A stretch of DNA of 64,000 nucleotides, taken from positions 120,809,354 to 120,873,353 of the forward strand of contig OX578142.1 of assembly GCA_951213105.1 (NCBI GenBank), given 5' to 3'. A program made the translations under genes and the position numbers. Every line of letters begins with the position of its first letter. The stretch's first letter is position 1. The notes beneath the pieces are model-generated. The model searched no databases and was not told the origin of the DNA. It saw only the letters and a list, made by a program, of their open reading frames with translations. Positions 34,372-46,340 of this stretch are shown here, piece by piece. Source of the stretch: Amaurobius ferox. Its lineage: Eukaryota > Arthropoda > Arachnida > Araneae > Amaurobiidae.

Positions 34372-35704
34372 AATGCATATATTAGTATTTTAAAATATGT
34401 TTTATTTTCTAATTCAATGAGGCTGTTCTTTTTTCCTTATGTCATTTAACACAAGTTGTATTTTTAACACTTTACAACATAGTTGAAAAGTGTTTATGAC
34501 TTTATTCATTTTGTCTGTCTGTCTGTTAGCACGATAACTGCCATAAAAATGACTTTATTAAAATGAAATTTTAGTATGTTATTCAGGCAGTCTGTGGGAC
34601 CTATGGGAATATAAATGAATAATATCACCCAATTAGTTTTAGATTGAACCCGCGCTGAAAAAATGAAATACATTGAATCCTATGGAACCTAATTTTTCAA
34701 ACATTTTTTAAGTGGATTTAAAATTCACAAATTGCTTCGAAAGTTTTATGAAATATTCAAATTATTCTACAAAATATATAAAAAAAATTTCAGCAAAATA
34801 TATTCAGTAGTTTTTTAAATAAAAATAAAAATACAGGGTGCATACACTTTTTTAAAAGTGAAATTCAAGGAATTTCATGGCCATTTTCAAGGACATTACA
34901 AAAAAAAAATCAAGGATCTATTTTACCGTTGCACAAAACTGAGTCAGTACAAAAATTGCATTTTTAAGTTTTTTTTCTTAAATTACTGAATTTGTAAGAA
35001 GCTTTAAATATAAAAATATGTTGCTAAACAGAAAAGATGTAACCATATGTAATTATTGACATAATGCATGAATTATCTGTTATCACCGAAATTCTTGAAA
35101 AAATCTGAATGTATTAACGATCCAAAAAAGTCATCCTTATAATACCTTTTACAGTTTAAAAATATGTTTATATATTATATTAATGGGGTAATAAATATAA
35201 AAATTATCTTAAGTTTGTACTTAGTAGTACAATTTAAAAACCTTAATTTTGGAATTCTTTTATTTTAACACAAAATATTCGAAAAAATTTCAAAACACAA
35301 ACAAAATAGATTCTAGTGTAATATATTTTTAACCAATAGTTAGAAATTATTGTAAAAGTTGAAATTCAAATCAAAGCTATAATTATCAAATTTTATTATT
35401 GAACACAAAATATATATTGAATAGCTGCAACAAAATTTGATATCAGCATTTTCAAAAATTTATGAAAACAAAAATCATTAAAATAAATATTTATGTCACA
35501 CTTATCCCATACGTCACCTATGAATTAGATAGAAAAATGAATCAGTAATAAACCATAACAAATGTTATTATATTACTTAGTATTGTTAGCTACCTCTAAA
35601 TTTTTTATTCAATTATTTTTCTAAATCATGTAATGGATAATTGTGCACTCTCGGAAACGCCCGCAAAAAAAAAAAAAATTAATTCCATGATCGTACTATC
35701 TATG

Positions 35705-36092
35705 TTGTTGTTGTTGAGACCCAGACCGTCCGACCTACCAGAAAGGTGTAAGGTAACTGTTTGGACGGCCGGGAAGTGCCACCCAATTTAGACAGGAACC
35801 CAATGGGGGAGGCATCCACAGGGACCGTACCCTCCTTCCCCTACCATCAACCTCTCGGAAGGACTTACAGACCCACAGGTTTAACGTGATCGTACTCCGC
35901 ATGAACATGGCGGCAGTTGTGGCAGCATGCAAATCCAGAGTGCAAACCACCGGGTAACAGCGCCCGAAATGTGCCAACAGCATGCGATGTTCCTAGGTGG
36001 TCACCCACCCAAGTACTAACCGCGTCCGATGCTGCCTGACTTCGGTGACCTAATGAGAACTGGTGTTTTCAGCATGGTACAGCCGTTGGCCG
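35705..36092 (-). mobile_element. 5S-rRNA-headed SINE with (CAA)n tail
   Basis: On the minus strand: a 5S-like head (36090-35973), a ~250 bp body, then ggtctgggtctcaacaacaa as the tail. The target duplication is tactatctatg at 35694-35704 against tattatctatg at 36093-36103, 10 of 11 matching. Neighbouring tandem units show the uninterrupted target site. The head supplies an internal polymerase III promoter. The body near the tail holds the stem CCGTCC/GGACGG that also appears in the Copia cassettes. Confidence 0.9.
35973..36090 (-). ncRNA. 5S rRNA-derived head of the SINE (pseudogene, 118 nt)
   Basis: On the minus strand it reads from gccaacggctgtaccatgct through accgaagtcaggcagcatcg and ggttagtacttgggtgggtg to gcatgctgttggc, the whole 5S rRNA plan at the normal length of about 118-120 nt. 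Substitutions such as ctcattaggtcacc for the usual ctcgtccgatcacc, and its fusion to a SINE body with target duplication, argue against a working 5S gene. Confidence 0.85.
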
Positions 36093-38748
36093 TATTATCT
36101 ATGTGAAAATAATTAAAAAAATTAACCTTTATCATCAACCAAACTATGAAAATAATCTTGTTTAGTCAAGTTAATGTGCAACAATAGGGAGATAGATGGA
36201 AAAGGATAATTACGTACCCTCGGCAACGCCGGCGGAAAAAAAACTGAATTTCATGATTGTACAACTTACGTGAAAATTAAAAATTAACCTTTATAATCAA
36301 CCAAAATATGAAAATAAGCTAGTTTAGTCAAGTTAATATGCAACAATAGGGAGATGGAGATCGATGGAAAAGGATGATTGAGTAATCTTGGCAACGGCCA
36401 CAAGGAAAACAAAAAACTCAATTTCACGATCATACTATTTATATGAAAATAATTAAAAAGTTAACCTTTATAATCAACCAAAATATGAAAATAAGCTAGT
36501 TTAGTCAAGTTAATGTGCAATAATAATGGGACAGAGATAGATGGGAAAAGTATGTGAAAAGTTTTTGACAGAAAAAGGCAATTGTGTACTTTCAGCAAAG
36601 CCCGAAAAAAAAAAAAGGACTGAATTGTGCAATCTTATAATTTAAGCGAAATATAATTTGTTTAGTAAAATATTTCTTTAATATTTTTACTCGCACTATA
36701 AAAATAAATTAGGTCTATAGTTCTGATATGAAATCATTAGAAGAAGAAAATGAATGCAAACTGATAATTTTGGACTCTCAGGAAAGCAGGGAATATGAAT
36801 TGAATGGTGGGATGCATGGATTTCATGGGATTTTCCGTAGTTTTGGGAGTAATGTCTGTAAAACTATAAGATGAAGTAAAAATCCGTACAAACTAAGGAA
36901 AATCCAAAAATGTTGGCATCTCTGAGAATGGGTAGAGACGTAGAGCAAACGTAAAACAAAACAGGATATCGTAAACGCGACACGCCGACGCAAGGAGCAG
37001 ACACTAGTCGCCGGCGCCGTTCAAAATGCAAACCACGTAGTAATGATGAAACGAACGGCCACCATTCGCAGAAAACAAAGTAATGGGAGGAACCAATTCA
37101 ACTGTGATTGACAGCGCCGAGGAAAAGAGAACTGGTTTGAGATTGTGATGTAATGCGTGATGTAAGAATTCTAGTACAACCGGAATTTTTCGGTTTTTGA
37201 ATTGGGAATGAGAAATTCAAGGATTTTCCAGACCTTTTCGGAAATAATCCCAATTTTCCAGGCTATTCAAGGCCTTGGAAAAAAATAATGAAATTCAAGG
37301 ACTTTCAAGGTTTTCCAGGCCGCGTACGCACCCTGAAAATAATAATTACACCTTTTACATGAAGAAATCACGTGATCCACTTCAAAATAAAATATAGCAT
37401 CCATCTTGTGTCAAAATCGTGATTTTTAAAGTTCTTTTTAATTCATGTTTAGTGTTGTATCCGTCCTAAAACCGCTTTATTTTTGCTTAAATTCTGTGCA
37501 TCTACATACTGAAACAACGTAATTACAATATATTTTGAGTTTAAATGATCATCCAACTTTGATTATTTCTACAACGAAGCCTAATTTTCACTTATGGAGA
37601 ATGTAAATACCAAAAGATGTAGAATGAGTTGCATAAGAATTGCTGCATTTCTTTAACGCAAAATTAGTTAGCTCATGGAGTCTACAATATAGCTGATATG
37701 AATGAAATATTCATTGATTTTACACAGAGCCGCAGACGATTTTTTCGATGAAGTTTTAAGCATAGAGTTTAATTACTTGTACCTCCATGGTCTGTTTTTA
37801 AATGAAATAAATTATTATAGTATTGTGATGAATGAAATGAATGGAAAAAAGTTTATGAATGAAATGCTGCTTTTATAGAGAGCCAGGAGTGTTATATTTC
37901 GATGAAGTCATTTGAAGAAAGTTTATTTCTTTTCGATGAAGGTTTCAAATATAACAAATTATTGCAGTATTATGATAATTGATGTTAAAATAAAATTGCA
38001 TTGAATTTGAAAAGTGTTTCATAATGAATGCTTTATGCATGATTGATCTTTCTTGTTTTTTTACTTCTATTGTCAGTACAAGCTGTATTTTTGATATTTT
38101 TTTTGTGTTACAAATAATTATAACTTTAATATTGTTTAGTGTACTGTATATTGCTGCAAAAAATAATGAAATTGCTACGAAATATTTGTCTCTCTAATAA
38201 TTTTGTGTATAATCCCCATTTCTCAGCACAAAAAGTGCTCTAACTTTAAGCAAATATAACTCTGTGAATTTTGGTCGTAAAAGGATGACTTTTTTTTTTT
38301 TGCATGAAATTGTATGAGGATGATTTTCCTAAATATAACTGGTAGGATTTGGGGGGGGGGGGGTATAAAAGTTTATATTTCGTATTTCTTTTAGAAATAC
38401 ATTTATTGACTTAAACTGTTTCTAAGATAATAGATTTTAAAATTTAAAACATTTTTGCAATTGGAAGTATATCTGTGACTAACGGTTGAGGAAATAACCA
38501 TTGGACACCCTGTGTATATATATACAGGGTGATTATAATTAAAGTTGCGATTTTAAAACACTGTAAAGTAAGAACCACTGGTCAAAATGACCTGAAATTT
38601 AATATGAGCATACATGAAGCAATGGAATATTGTTTGGGGAAGGAAAAAAATACTTCAAAAATGTACCAATAGACGGCACTGTATTTTCCAAACAAGGGGT
38701 GTTGTGTTAGCCGAAAGAAACCAATAGTCAACTAAAGAAAACGACAAT

Positions 38749-38971
38749 TTAATCAACATCACTTAATTTAATAATTGATTGAGACAACATGAAAACATGA
38801 AACAAACACCTAACACGCAAGAAATGTTCAATATGATGTCCACCATACTTGGCTGCGAGTTGGAAGCGCAAAACAGCATGTTCCACAACAGATCGGAGTG
38901 TATCAGAGGTGATGCTGTAGATGTGGTGTGTATGCATGCTTTTAAGTCAGCTAAGTTCGTCGAACCTCCTG
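38749..38971 (-). pseudogene. Mariner transposase C-terminal remnant
   Basis: The minus-strand frame has [20 protein letters not shown], then [19 protein letters not shown], the typical final helix of mariner transposases (a GxHxEHL ending), and a short tail. Catalytic parts are missing, in keeping with an internally deleted element. Confidence 0.7.
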
Positions 38972-39032
38972 AGAGCAGTCAGGGCCGGCTCAAGGATATT
39001 TTCGTGTGTGGGCAAGACAGTTTGGAGCCGCC

Positions 39033-39140
<108 letters not shown>

Positions 39141-39344
39141 TGAGCTACAGCCACGAAACTGGGCATGCAAACTTCGTTTCAAGAGGTATGCAAATGATCA
39201 AACTGTCAATGCCAATGACGTTATAGGGCTCATGCAACACGCATGGGAATGACGTATAGTGCAGCATTTATAACGTCTGATGTTCTTACTTACGAGCAAC
39301 TGAAACTGGATTTTCTGCTTTGATACTGAAAATTGTGTACAAAG

Positions 39345-39930
39345 ATGCCTTTGAGACATACTCGACAGCACTACGAACAATTGTCGGATTTAAAGAGAAG
39401 TCGCATCAATGGCCCAAGGGAAACTGGTCCAACAGACGTATCAGTCGCTATCTTGGTCAGAACGATATGGTAGTTGCTCGGTGATGGAAATAGTGGATCA
39501 ATGAAGACCAATGTAACCGTCGCAGAGGCTTAGAATGCCCCAGACAGACAACTGCTGGAGTGGATCGTGCAGTCAAGAGAGGAGTTACATCTACACCAAT
39601 AGCATGGTTATCAGACATTCGAATCTTATCAGCCATCACCCGTGAATCCTGTATCAATGTATATTATTCGGAGACGACTGATGGATTAACTGTCGACGTC
39701 CATTAACGCGCCTACCACTGATCCCTTAACATAGGCAGAGACGTCTGAATTGGTGTTTAGCTCGGTCAAACTAGACAGTGTCCGATTGGAGGCATGTTTA
39801 GAGACAAATTCCGCTTCGTCAGTACTGATGACCGATGCATAGATGTGTGGATGAGGACTGGACTTTTTTCGTGATTATACGAGAAAGCTATTAAGAGCAA
39901 AGCATCTTAGATAGGCAAGAACAGGAGAGA
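39345..39930 (+). pseudogene. Tc1-like transposase, N-terminal fragment
   Basis: The ATG at 39345 gives MPLRHTRQHYEQLSDLKRSR, the standard start of one Tc1 lineage, followed by INGPRETGPTDVSVAILVRT, then in shifted frames SREELHLHQ-like text, VSMYIIRRRLMD (the second helix-turn-helix) and CLETNSASSVLMTDA near the region of the first catalytic motif. It ends near 39900; the DD34E core is lost. It lies inside the hAT element and probably derives from a Tc1 insertion at the TA tract. Confidence 0.75.
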
Positions 39931-42080
39931 ATAATCTCCCTTAGAAACAGGATCGCCATCACCTTACGCAAATTATTTTATTTCATTGACCTATCAAATT
40001 TTATTCTCATCTAAATTTCGAGCTTTAATTAGCGGTTTAGAAAATGTAATGCCTTACATTTCTTTCTACATGCATACATGCATAATGCAGCAGTAATTTA
40101 TAATACATAACTGAATTTTGGACTTTATTTGCAATTTCCCTGCACACAAATGATGTATAGGAAAATATAATGATGGGGTCGTGACTGGGTGAAAAAATTC
40201 AATGAGATAGATATCGGTCGGCATTGTGGACAAACAAACAGATAGATTCTTCTTTTTATTATTATAGATTCACTGTGGGTGAAGACATTAGGAAAGAAAA
40301 GTGGAGGGGGTAAAAATTAAAAATATTCTAATTTTCTACCGAAAGATAAAGTGCATAACAAAACTAAGAGAGGGGAAAAAATCATATTTGCAATCATTAG
40401 AGAACAAGACGGTAAAAAATGCAATGTTTGTTTTCGTAATTTTAAAAAAAATAACAAACGAAAACATCTGAAAATAATTTAGAGATATATGGGCCTAACA
40501 GAAACACAAGGAAATATCCAAATGCTTCCAAATTCATTAAAAAAAGGATAGGAGGGGGGGGGGAGGTTACAAATTAAAAAATATGAACTTTCAAGTGGGG
40601 TAATAAAAATAGGGTGTATTAAGCATAAAAAAAAACCTTCGTTGGAAAAGAGGACCGTCAATGTTTAATTTTTTCTCGGTTACGAAAAAAAAAATAAACA
40701 AAAAAATACCACATATCATACAATACAACTTTATATAAGAATAATAATAAATCGAATGTTGACTAGAACATGGGGATATTAAATGAATTGTTTGAGTAGA
40801 AATAAAAAAAATCACAATATCAAAATGTATATTACAAATTTTAAGATTGTTTAATTAACATTTTACTTAAAAGTGTATTAAATTATAATTATAACTAAAA
40901 GTGTAATTATACAAAAAAATAGTATTTACAGATTATTGAACGTATATCTAGACAGAAATTTGTATGCATGAGCAAAAGAATATGTATAATTCTGAGATTG
41001 AGTCTACAGAATATATTTATTAATTTATAAAACAGCTCTAACAATTTATAAACAACTTTTGCACTTTCATGCAAATATTCATAAAAGAATATTTTACTTC
41101 GCAAAAATATTTTGTACCATTTTATTTTTCGTTTTGGATTGAAACTGGAAAAAATACAAAATTAAGATCATTTTACACCATTGCTTAATTATTTGCCTCT
41201 GAAATTCCTCATAGAACAGCCACGGAGCATAGTATTTTGGATAAAAACATGAAAAAATTATTCTTTTATCAGTATTATTCTGGGGCTAATGTCATAGACT
41301 AAATTCAGTACCAAATTAATTTTATTTGTTGAAACACATTAAAAATTGACAAAAAATGTAGTCAATTAAGAAATTTTGCAAAAATATTTTAAATAATTGA
41401 AAGAAAAGTTTACCCCAATAGTTAGAACTTAAAAGACAGCCATAGTTGTCGATGGATTTGTGAATGTCGCACAGCATAACACAACACTTTGAACACTAAG
41501 AAGTAGATTTTTACTTCTAGTCACTGTGTTTGTTATCTGCATGGCCTCCATCCAGCTAGGCTGAATACCTAAATGATCTAAAACGGTAGACGATCAAAAG
41601 AATGACCAACTGGACTAATCTCCTCCCTCCCTTCCTTTTAGAAGTGCGATCACAGAGACCGCATCCATGTGTTTGCAATTTGAATTTGAAACCAGGAAAA
41701 AATTCTGAGAATCGCCCCTTGGGTTTTTCCTAGGATTTGGGGAAAGCAAAGTCCCCTAAGGGATTGCAGGCTGCACCCAGCTGCAAGTTGTTTAAAATCT
41801 AGTAATCTCTCAAGTGTTTGAGCGTACGTACTTTCAAGTAATCTGTACATTGCGTCAAAAAAGATATAATTATGGGGGAAAAACGAATTTATCCTTTTTA
41901 TATTTTAATACTATCAGAAAAAATAAATTCGTTTATATTAAAGTGGCACAAAATTGGTTCATTTTCAAAAAATTTTTAATACGACCACAAAAGTCATTCT
42001 TACTACACCTAATTTCACTTCCAAATGGCCGCCCCTAATTCGGCCGCTGTGGGCAATTGCCCACGCCGCCCACGCCTTAA
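39931..42080. other. Non-coding interior of the hAT element
   Basis: AT-rich with a G run at 40554-40563. No frame resembling a hAT transposase on either strand. 41640-41770 is GC-richer but without recognised content. Confidence 0.5.
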
Positions 42081-42118
42081 ACCGGGCCTGAGAGCAGTTA
42101 ATGCACAGTCACCGTTCT

Positions 42119-43538
42119 CATACCTGCCAACCTGGGAAAATTGGAATGTGTAAAATTTTGCGTGAATGACATTTATAATGATTTTTTTTAACTACACGCG
42201 CAAACGACATTTCTAATGAATTCAACTATGTACACGTACCTGCATTAAGAAATATTGCATTAAATATCAGGTTTACTGGTAGAATATGAAAATTCAGGAC
42301 ACCAATTTTATAAAATTACAGGACAATAAATTATAAAGCAAAAAATATATAAAGGTTTTATCCGGTGAGGATTACTTTATAATGAAGACAAATATTTATG
42401 TTTGGCAAAACACAGGTTTTCACTAAAGAGAGTAACAAATATTGATCTTTAATAATAAAAAAAATATATAGCACTGAATTATATTCCTGCCATAATGGCT
42501 TCCCTTTTATTTGCCTAAATCATTGCTTTAATACTTTTTGAAAAATATCCCTTCACAGAGTTTATACCCATTTTTTAAATAGAAAAATTTATATTATGCA
42601 AATATAATTAAAAAATTAACCTTTATAATTAGCCATAATTTGAAAATAAGCTAGTTTAGTCGATCTAATATGCAACATTTAAATGATGGAGATGGAAGAA
42701 AAGATACTAACGTACTCTCGGCAATTCACGTGAAGTAACTGAATTGCGCAATCGCACTGTTTATGTGAAAATAATTAAGAAATTAACCGTAATAATTAAT
42801 CAGAATATGAAAATAAGCTAGTTTAGTCAATCTAATATGCAACATTTAAATGATAGAGATGGATGGAAAAAGATACTAATGTACGCTCAGTAATTCACAC
42901 GAAGTAACTGAATTGCGTAATCGCACTGTTTATGCGAAAATAATTAAGAAATTAACAGTAATAATTAATTAGAATACGAAAATAAGTTAGTTTAGTCAAT
43001 CAAAAATGCAATATTTAGAAGATTGAGAGATGGGGGGGGGGGGGGGGGGGATGGAAAAAGATACTATTGTACTCTCGGCGATTCATGAGAACAAACTGAA
43101 TTGCGCAATCGCAGTGTTTATACGAAATTAATGAACAAAATAACATTTTAGCGATTTATGCTGAATTAGACAGCCTTTGAAGTATATTTATTACTTTCAT
43201 AAAATAAGCGATCGAGTTCTTAATTTACGTTACACGCGGCCGTAAATCTCTGTTAATTTGATTGGCATTATGGATTTGCTACGATCCCGGAAATGGTAGA
43301 TATTAGTGCTAAAAAAGCGGAAATGCGGTGTTTCCGAGGAATTATACTATGTCTGGTTAATTGATAAATTTCAAACATAAAAAGCCGGAGAATTTCGCCG
43401 GAGATTGATTTCCTATTAATGTTAAAAAATTCAAATAAATGCGGAAATGCGTAAAATATAGCAATATATGCGTAAAAGTGTAAAGAGGAGTTAAAATGCG
43501 TAAATTTTACGCATAATGCGTAAAAGTTGGCAGGTATG
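42119..43538. mobile_element. DNA element with CATACCTGCCAAC termini and 6 bp duplication
   Basis: Left catacctgccaacctgg; right, inverse-complemented, catacctgccaactttta. cgttct is duplicated exactly at 42113-42118 and 43539-43544. 1420 bp, non-coding. The centre is three ~168 bp tandem units (42615, 42782, 42951) of the same family as at 36121, and a 19-base G run lies at 43032-43050. Near the right end short gcgtaaa/atgcgtaaa motifs repeat at 43440-43525. Confidence 0.85.
42615..43140. repeat. Three ~168 bp tandem units
   Basis: attaac starts at 42615, 42782 and 42951 with gaaaataagctagtttagtc, gcaacatttaaatga and ctgaattgcgcaatcgcactg blocks. Unit family shared with 35590-36680. Confidence 0.85.
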
Positions 43539-43924
43539 CGTTCTGGTAGAAAAGTTTTACGAGCAAAGCACGATCCTTCAGTGACAGAGTCATGACAAGG
43601 CACTCAATGAGAATTGCATGTGCTCCTCGTTTTTATCACAACTGTAATGTGAGGTGTGCATGCCTAGTCTTAATTAGCATACCTCCAGATTAGAGGTGTG
43701 CCTCCATGCACGACCTAGCGGCTAATTTTTTCGTTCTTCGTCAAGCAAATTCAATGTTGGATTCATACTTCACCATTTTTCGGTACATTTTTAAAGAAAT
43801 TTTTATTTTCGCCAAACAAAATTCCATTGCTTCACATATACTCAGGTCAAATTTCAGGTCATTCTGACCAGTAGTTCTTACTTTACAGCATTTTAAAATC
43901 GCAAATTTAATTATAATCACCCTG

Positions 43925-43927
43925 TAA

Positions 43928-43962
<35 letters not shown>

Positions 43963-44882
43963 AATATATATATGTTTGAAAATCCAATGATAGAATAGAG
44001 AGAAGTTGTAAAAAAAACCTAACTTTAAAATATGTCTACATAATAAAAAGAAATATTAAATAGAGAATCACCAATCAAATGGAAAAAAAAATGCAAATTT
44101 CTAGTCATATATATAACAAAATATATATATAACAAAATTATAGTTGAAAAATTAGAAATTCATTTAGTTAATTAATATAAAGTAGAATTAAATGTAATAT
44201 AAATTAAAACACTTTTAATAATAAAACACTTACATTGCAATGACTCCTACGCCTTTCACGAAAGTCTAAAATTTGAAGAAAAATTAAATTAAATATATAC
44301 CCACACACACACATATATTTATAATAAATATATATATATATATATATATATCAATAAATTAAAACTATTGAAGTAATCATTTCATTATCTGCAATAAAAA
44401 GGAAGCATTGAAACATAAATCTGTTACCTATAATAATAAAGTAAGATATCTGTGTCGTTTATAGCGAAAAATCTAAATGTCATACAGCCATGAAATTTGG
44501 TACACAGGTAATTCAGGACCTGAGACGATATGCCTCGGCAAGATTTTTTTTAAATTTGAATTAGTTTTTGAGTTATTTTATGTTTTAGCAGGATTTTGAA
44601 CAATTTCCACACAATCGATTCCTTAGTGAACAAAAATATTATCAAGGGTTTCCATCTTAACACCATCCAAAAGATCGAGAAATTCTCTCAGTCTGACTCC
44701 TGACAGAAAGAATCTGAATAATAAATACTTTGTTACATAACAGCATATAAAGGTATTAATCAGTTTCAAGGGCAAAAATGAATCTTCTTTGCCAGGATAA
44801 ATTAGACAGATTAGCAGTATCAACCAGGGCAAGTATCACAGATATGTTCTTACCCCAGCTAGCATTGGTGGGTTTTTTTTTT
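43925..44882. other. No gene; TA tracts and AT-rich DNA
   Basis: TA-rich tracts at about 43927-43975 and 44334-44352 and a CA tract near 44302-44313. The remainder has no recognised feature. Confidence 0.6.
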
Positions 44883-46340
44883 AACACTTTACAACATAGT
44901 TGAAAAGTGTTTATGACTTTGTTCATGTCTGTCTGTCTGTCTGTCCATTAGCATGATAACTGCCATAAAAATGACTTTTATCAAAATGAAATTTTAGTAT
45001 AATGTTTAGAAGGTCTGTGGGATCTATGGGAATATAAATGAATAATATCATCCAATTAGTTTCGGATTGAACCCAGGTTGAAAAAATGAAATATATTGAA
45101 CTCTGTGGGACCCAGTTTTTCAAGCATTTTTTAAGCAGATTTAAAATTCACAAATTGATTCAAAAATTTTAGGAAATATTCAAATTATCCCATAAAATAT
45201 ATAAAAGAAATTTCAGCAAAATATATTCAATAGTTTTTTAAATAAAAATTTAAATAATAATTACACCTTTTATATGAAGAGATCACGTGACTTACTTCAA
45301 GATAAAATATGGCATTCATCTTATGTCAAAATCATGATTTTTAAAGTTCTTTTTAATTCATATTTATTGTTGCATCCGTCCTAAAACTGTTTTATTTTTT
45401 TTCAGCAAAATATATTTAGTAGTTTTTTAAATAAAAATTAAAATAATAATTACACCTTTTATATGAAGAGATCACGTGACCATTATATGAAGAGATCATG
45501 TGACCATTATACGAAGAGATCATGTGACCCACTTCAAAATAAAATATGGTAACGTCCGTCCCAAAAACCACTTTATTTTTGCTTAAATTCTGTGCATCTA
45601 CATACTGAAACATAGAAATTACAATATATTTGAATTTAAATGATCATCAAACTTTGATTATTTCTACAACGAAGTCTAATTTTCACTTATGGAGAATGTA
45701 AATACCAAAAGATGTAGAATGAGTTGTATAAGAATTGCTGAATTTCTTTAACACAAAATTATTTAGCTCATGGAGTCTGCAATATAGCTGATATGAATGA
45801 AATATTCATTGATTTTACACAGAGAAGGAGACGATTTTTTCGATGAAGTTTTAAGCATAGAGTTTAATTACTTGTACCTCCATGGTCTTAGGTTTTTAAA
45901 TAAAATAAATTATTATATTATTGTGATGAATGAAATGAATGGAAAAAAGTTTATGAATGAAATGCTGCTTTTATAGAGAGAGCCAGGCGTGTTATATTTC
46001 GATGACGTCATTTGAATAAAGTTCATTTGTTTTCGATAAAGTTTTCAAATATAATAAATTATTGTAGTATTATGATAATTTTAAAAATATTACAGAGGAA
46101 TGTATCGCATTTTAGAGATGTTTAAACCAGGCAATTTATATTTCAATGCCATCATTTGAATAAAGTTCATTTTTTCGATGAAGTTTCAAGTTTTCAAATA
46201 TAATAAATTAATGTAGTATTGTAATAATTTTAAAAATATTACTGAGGAATGTATCACATTTTAGAGATGTTTAAATAAAATTGCATTGCAGTTAGAAAGT
46301 GTTTCATAATCAATGCTTTATGCATGATTGATCTTTCTTG
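44883..46340 (+). repeat. Hairpin-ended repeat family, copy D (1458 bp)
   Basis: Uninterrupted copy from aacactttacaacatagttg to tgattgatctttcttg. Near the left end is a (GTCT)n tract. 45220-45540 contains a ~190 bp tandem duplication (tatattcagtagttttttaa to ttacaccttttatatgaaga). Within it gaccattatatgaagagatca occurs as a short triplet array. Two ~145 bp units near the right end match the units in copies A and B. Confidence 0.8.

Larger units (their letters stand above)
35590..36680. repeat. ~170 bp tandem units, shared with two other loci
   Basis: attaaccttta.aatcaacca marks at 36121, 36293 and 36460 give spacings of 172 and 167 bp. Each unit has gaaaataagctagtttagtca and a gatggaaaaggat block. 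An earlier unit is interrupted by the SINE at 35705-36092. The same unit occurs in three copies at 42615-43140 and as one copy at 58900-59110. Confidence 0.8.
34834..37335. mobile_element. DNA element with CAGGGTGCRTACRC termini, 6 bp duplication
   Basis: Left cagggtgcatacac; right, inverse-complemented, cagggtgcgtacgc. aaaata is duplicated at 34828-34833 and 37336-37341. A nested copy of the motif 'attcaagga.tttcatgg / ccatgaaattcaagga' lies inside both ends. 2502 bp, no transposase seen. It contains an array of ~170 bp units (about 35590-36680), one of them split by a 5S SINE. Repeat copies B and D, which lack the element, show the empty site. Confidence 0.8.
34466..38055 (+). repeat. Hairpin-ended repeat family, copy C, split by a nested element
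   Basis: Starts aacactttacaacatagttg and ends gcatgattgatctttcttg, the same two terminal stems as copies A, B and D. The outer parts are 34466-34833 and 37336-38055; the element at 34834-37335 lies between them. It is inserted in the 3' flank of the mariner transposase gene. Confidence 0.8.
22893..38512 (+). mobile_element. Old mariner element with ~300 bp inverted termini, host of nested insertions
   Basis: The left terminus 22893-23200 (cagtgccccatggctatttcctc) and the inverse complement of 38210-38512 (cagggtgtccaatggttatttcctc) align for about 300 bp, including aaatctattatcttagaaacagttt and catcctcatacaatttcatgc. Inside, one mariner transposase is read in three pieces (23838-24540, 31318-31471, 34138-34371). 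After subtracting Copia-2, the Harbinger-like element and the hairpin-ended repeat, the element is about 2.5 kb. The left tip has decayed and exact TA flanks are unclear. Confidence 0.8.

Noticed and set aside
35973..36090. A working 5S rRNA gene
   Set aside because: It is fused to a SINE body and tail inside a target duplication and carries substitutions in conserved positions.
43585..43740. Extra exon in the right part of the second mariner
   Set aside because: Short frames only; explained as the inner part of the inverted terminus and lost transposase.
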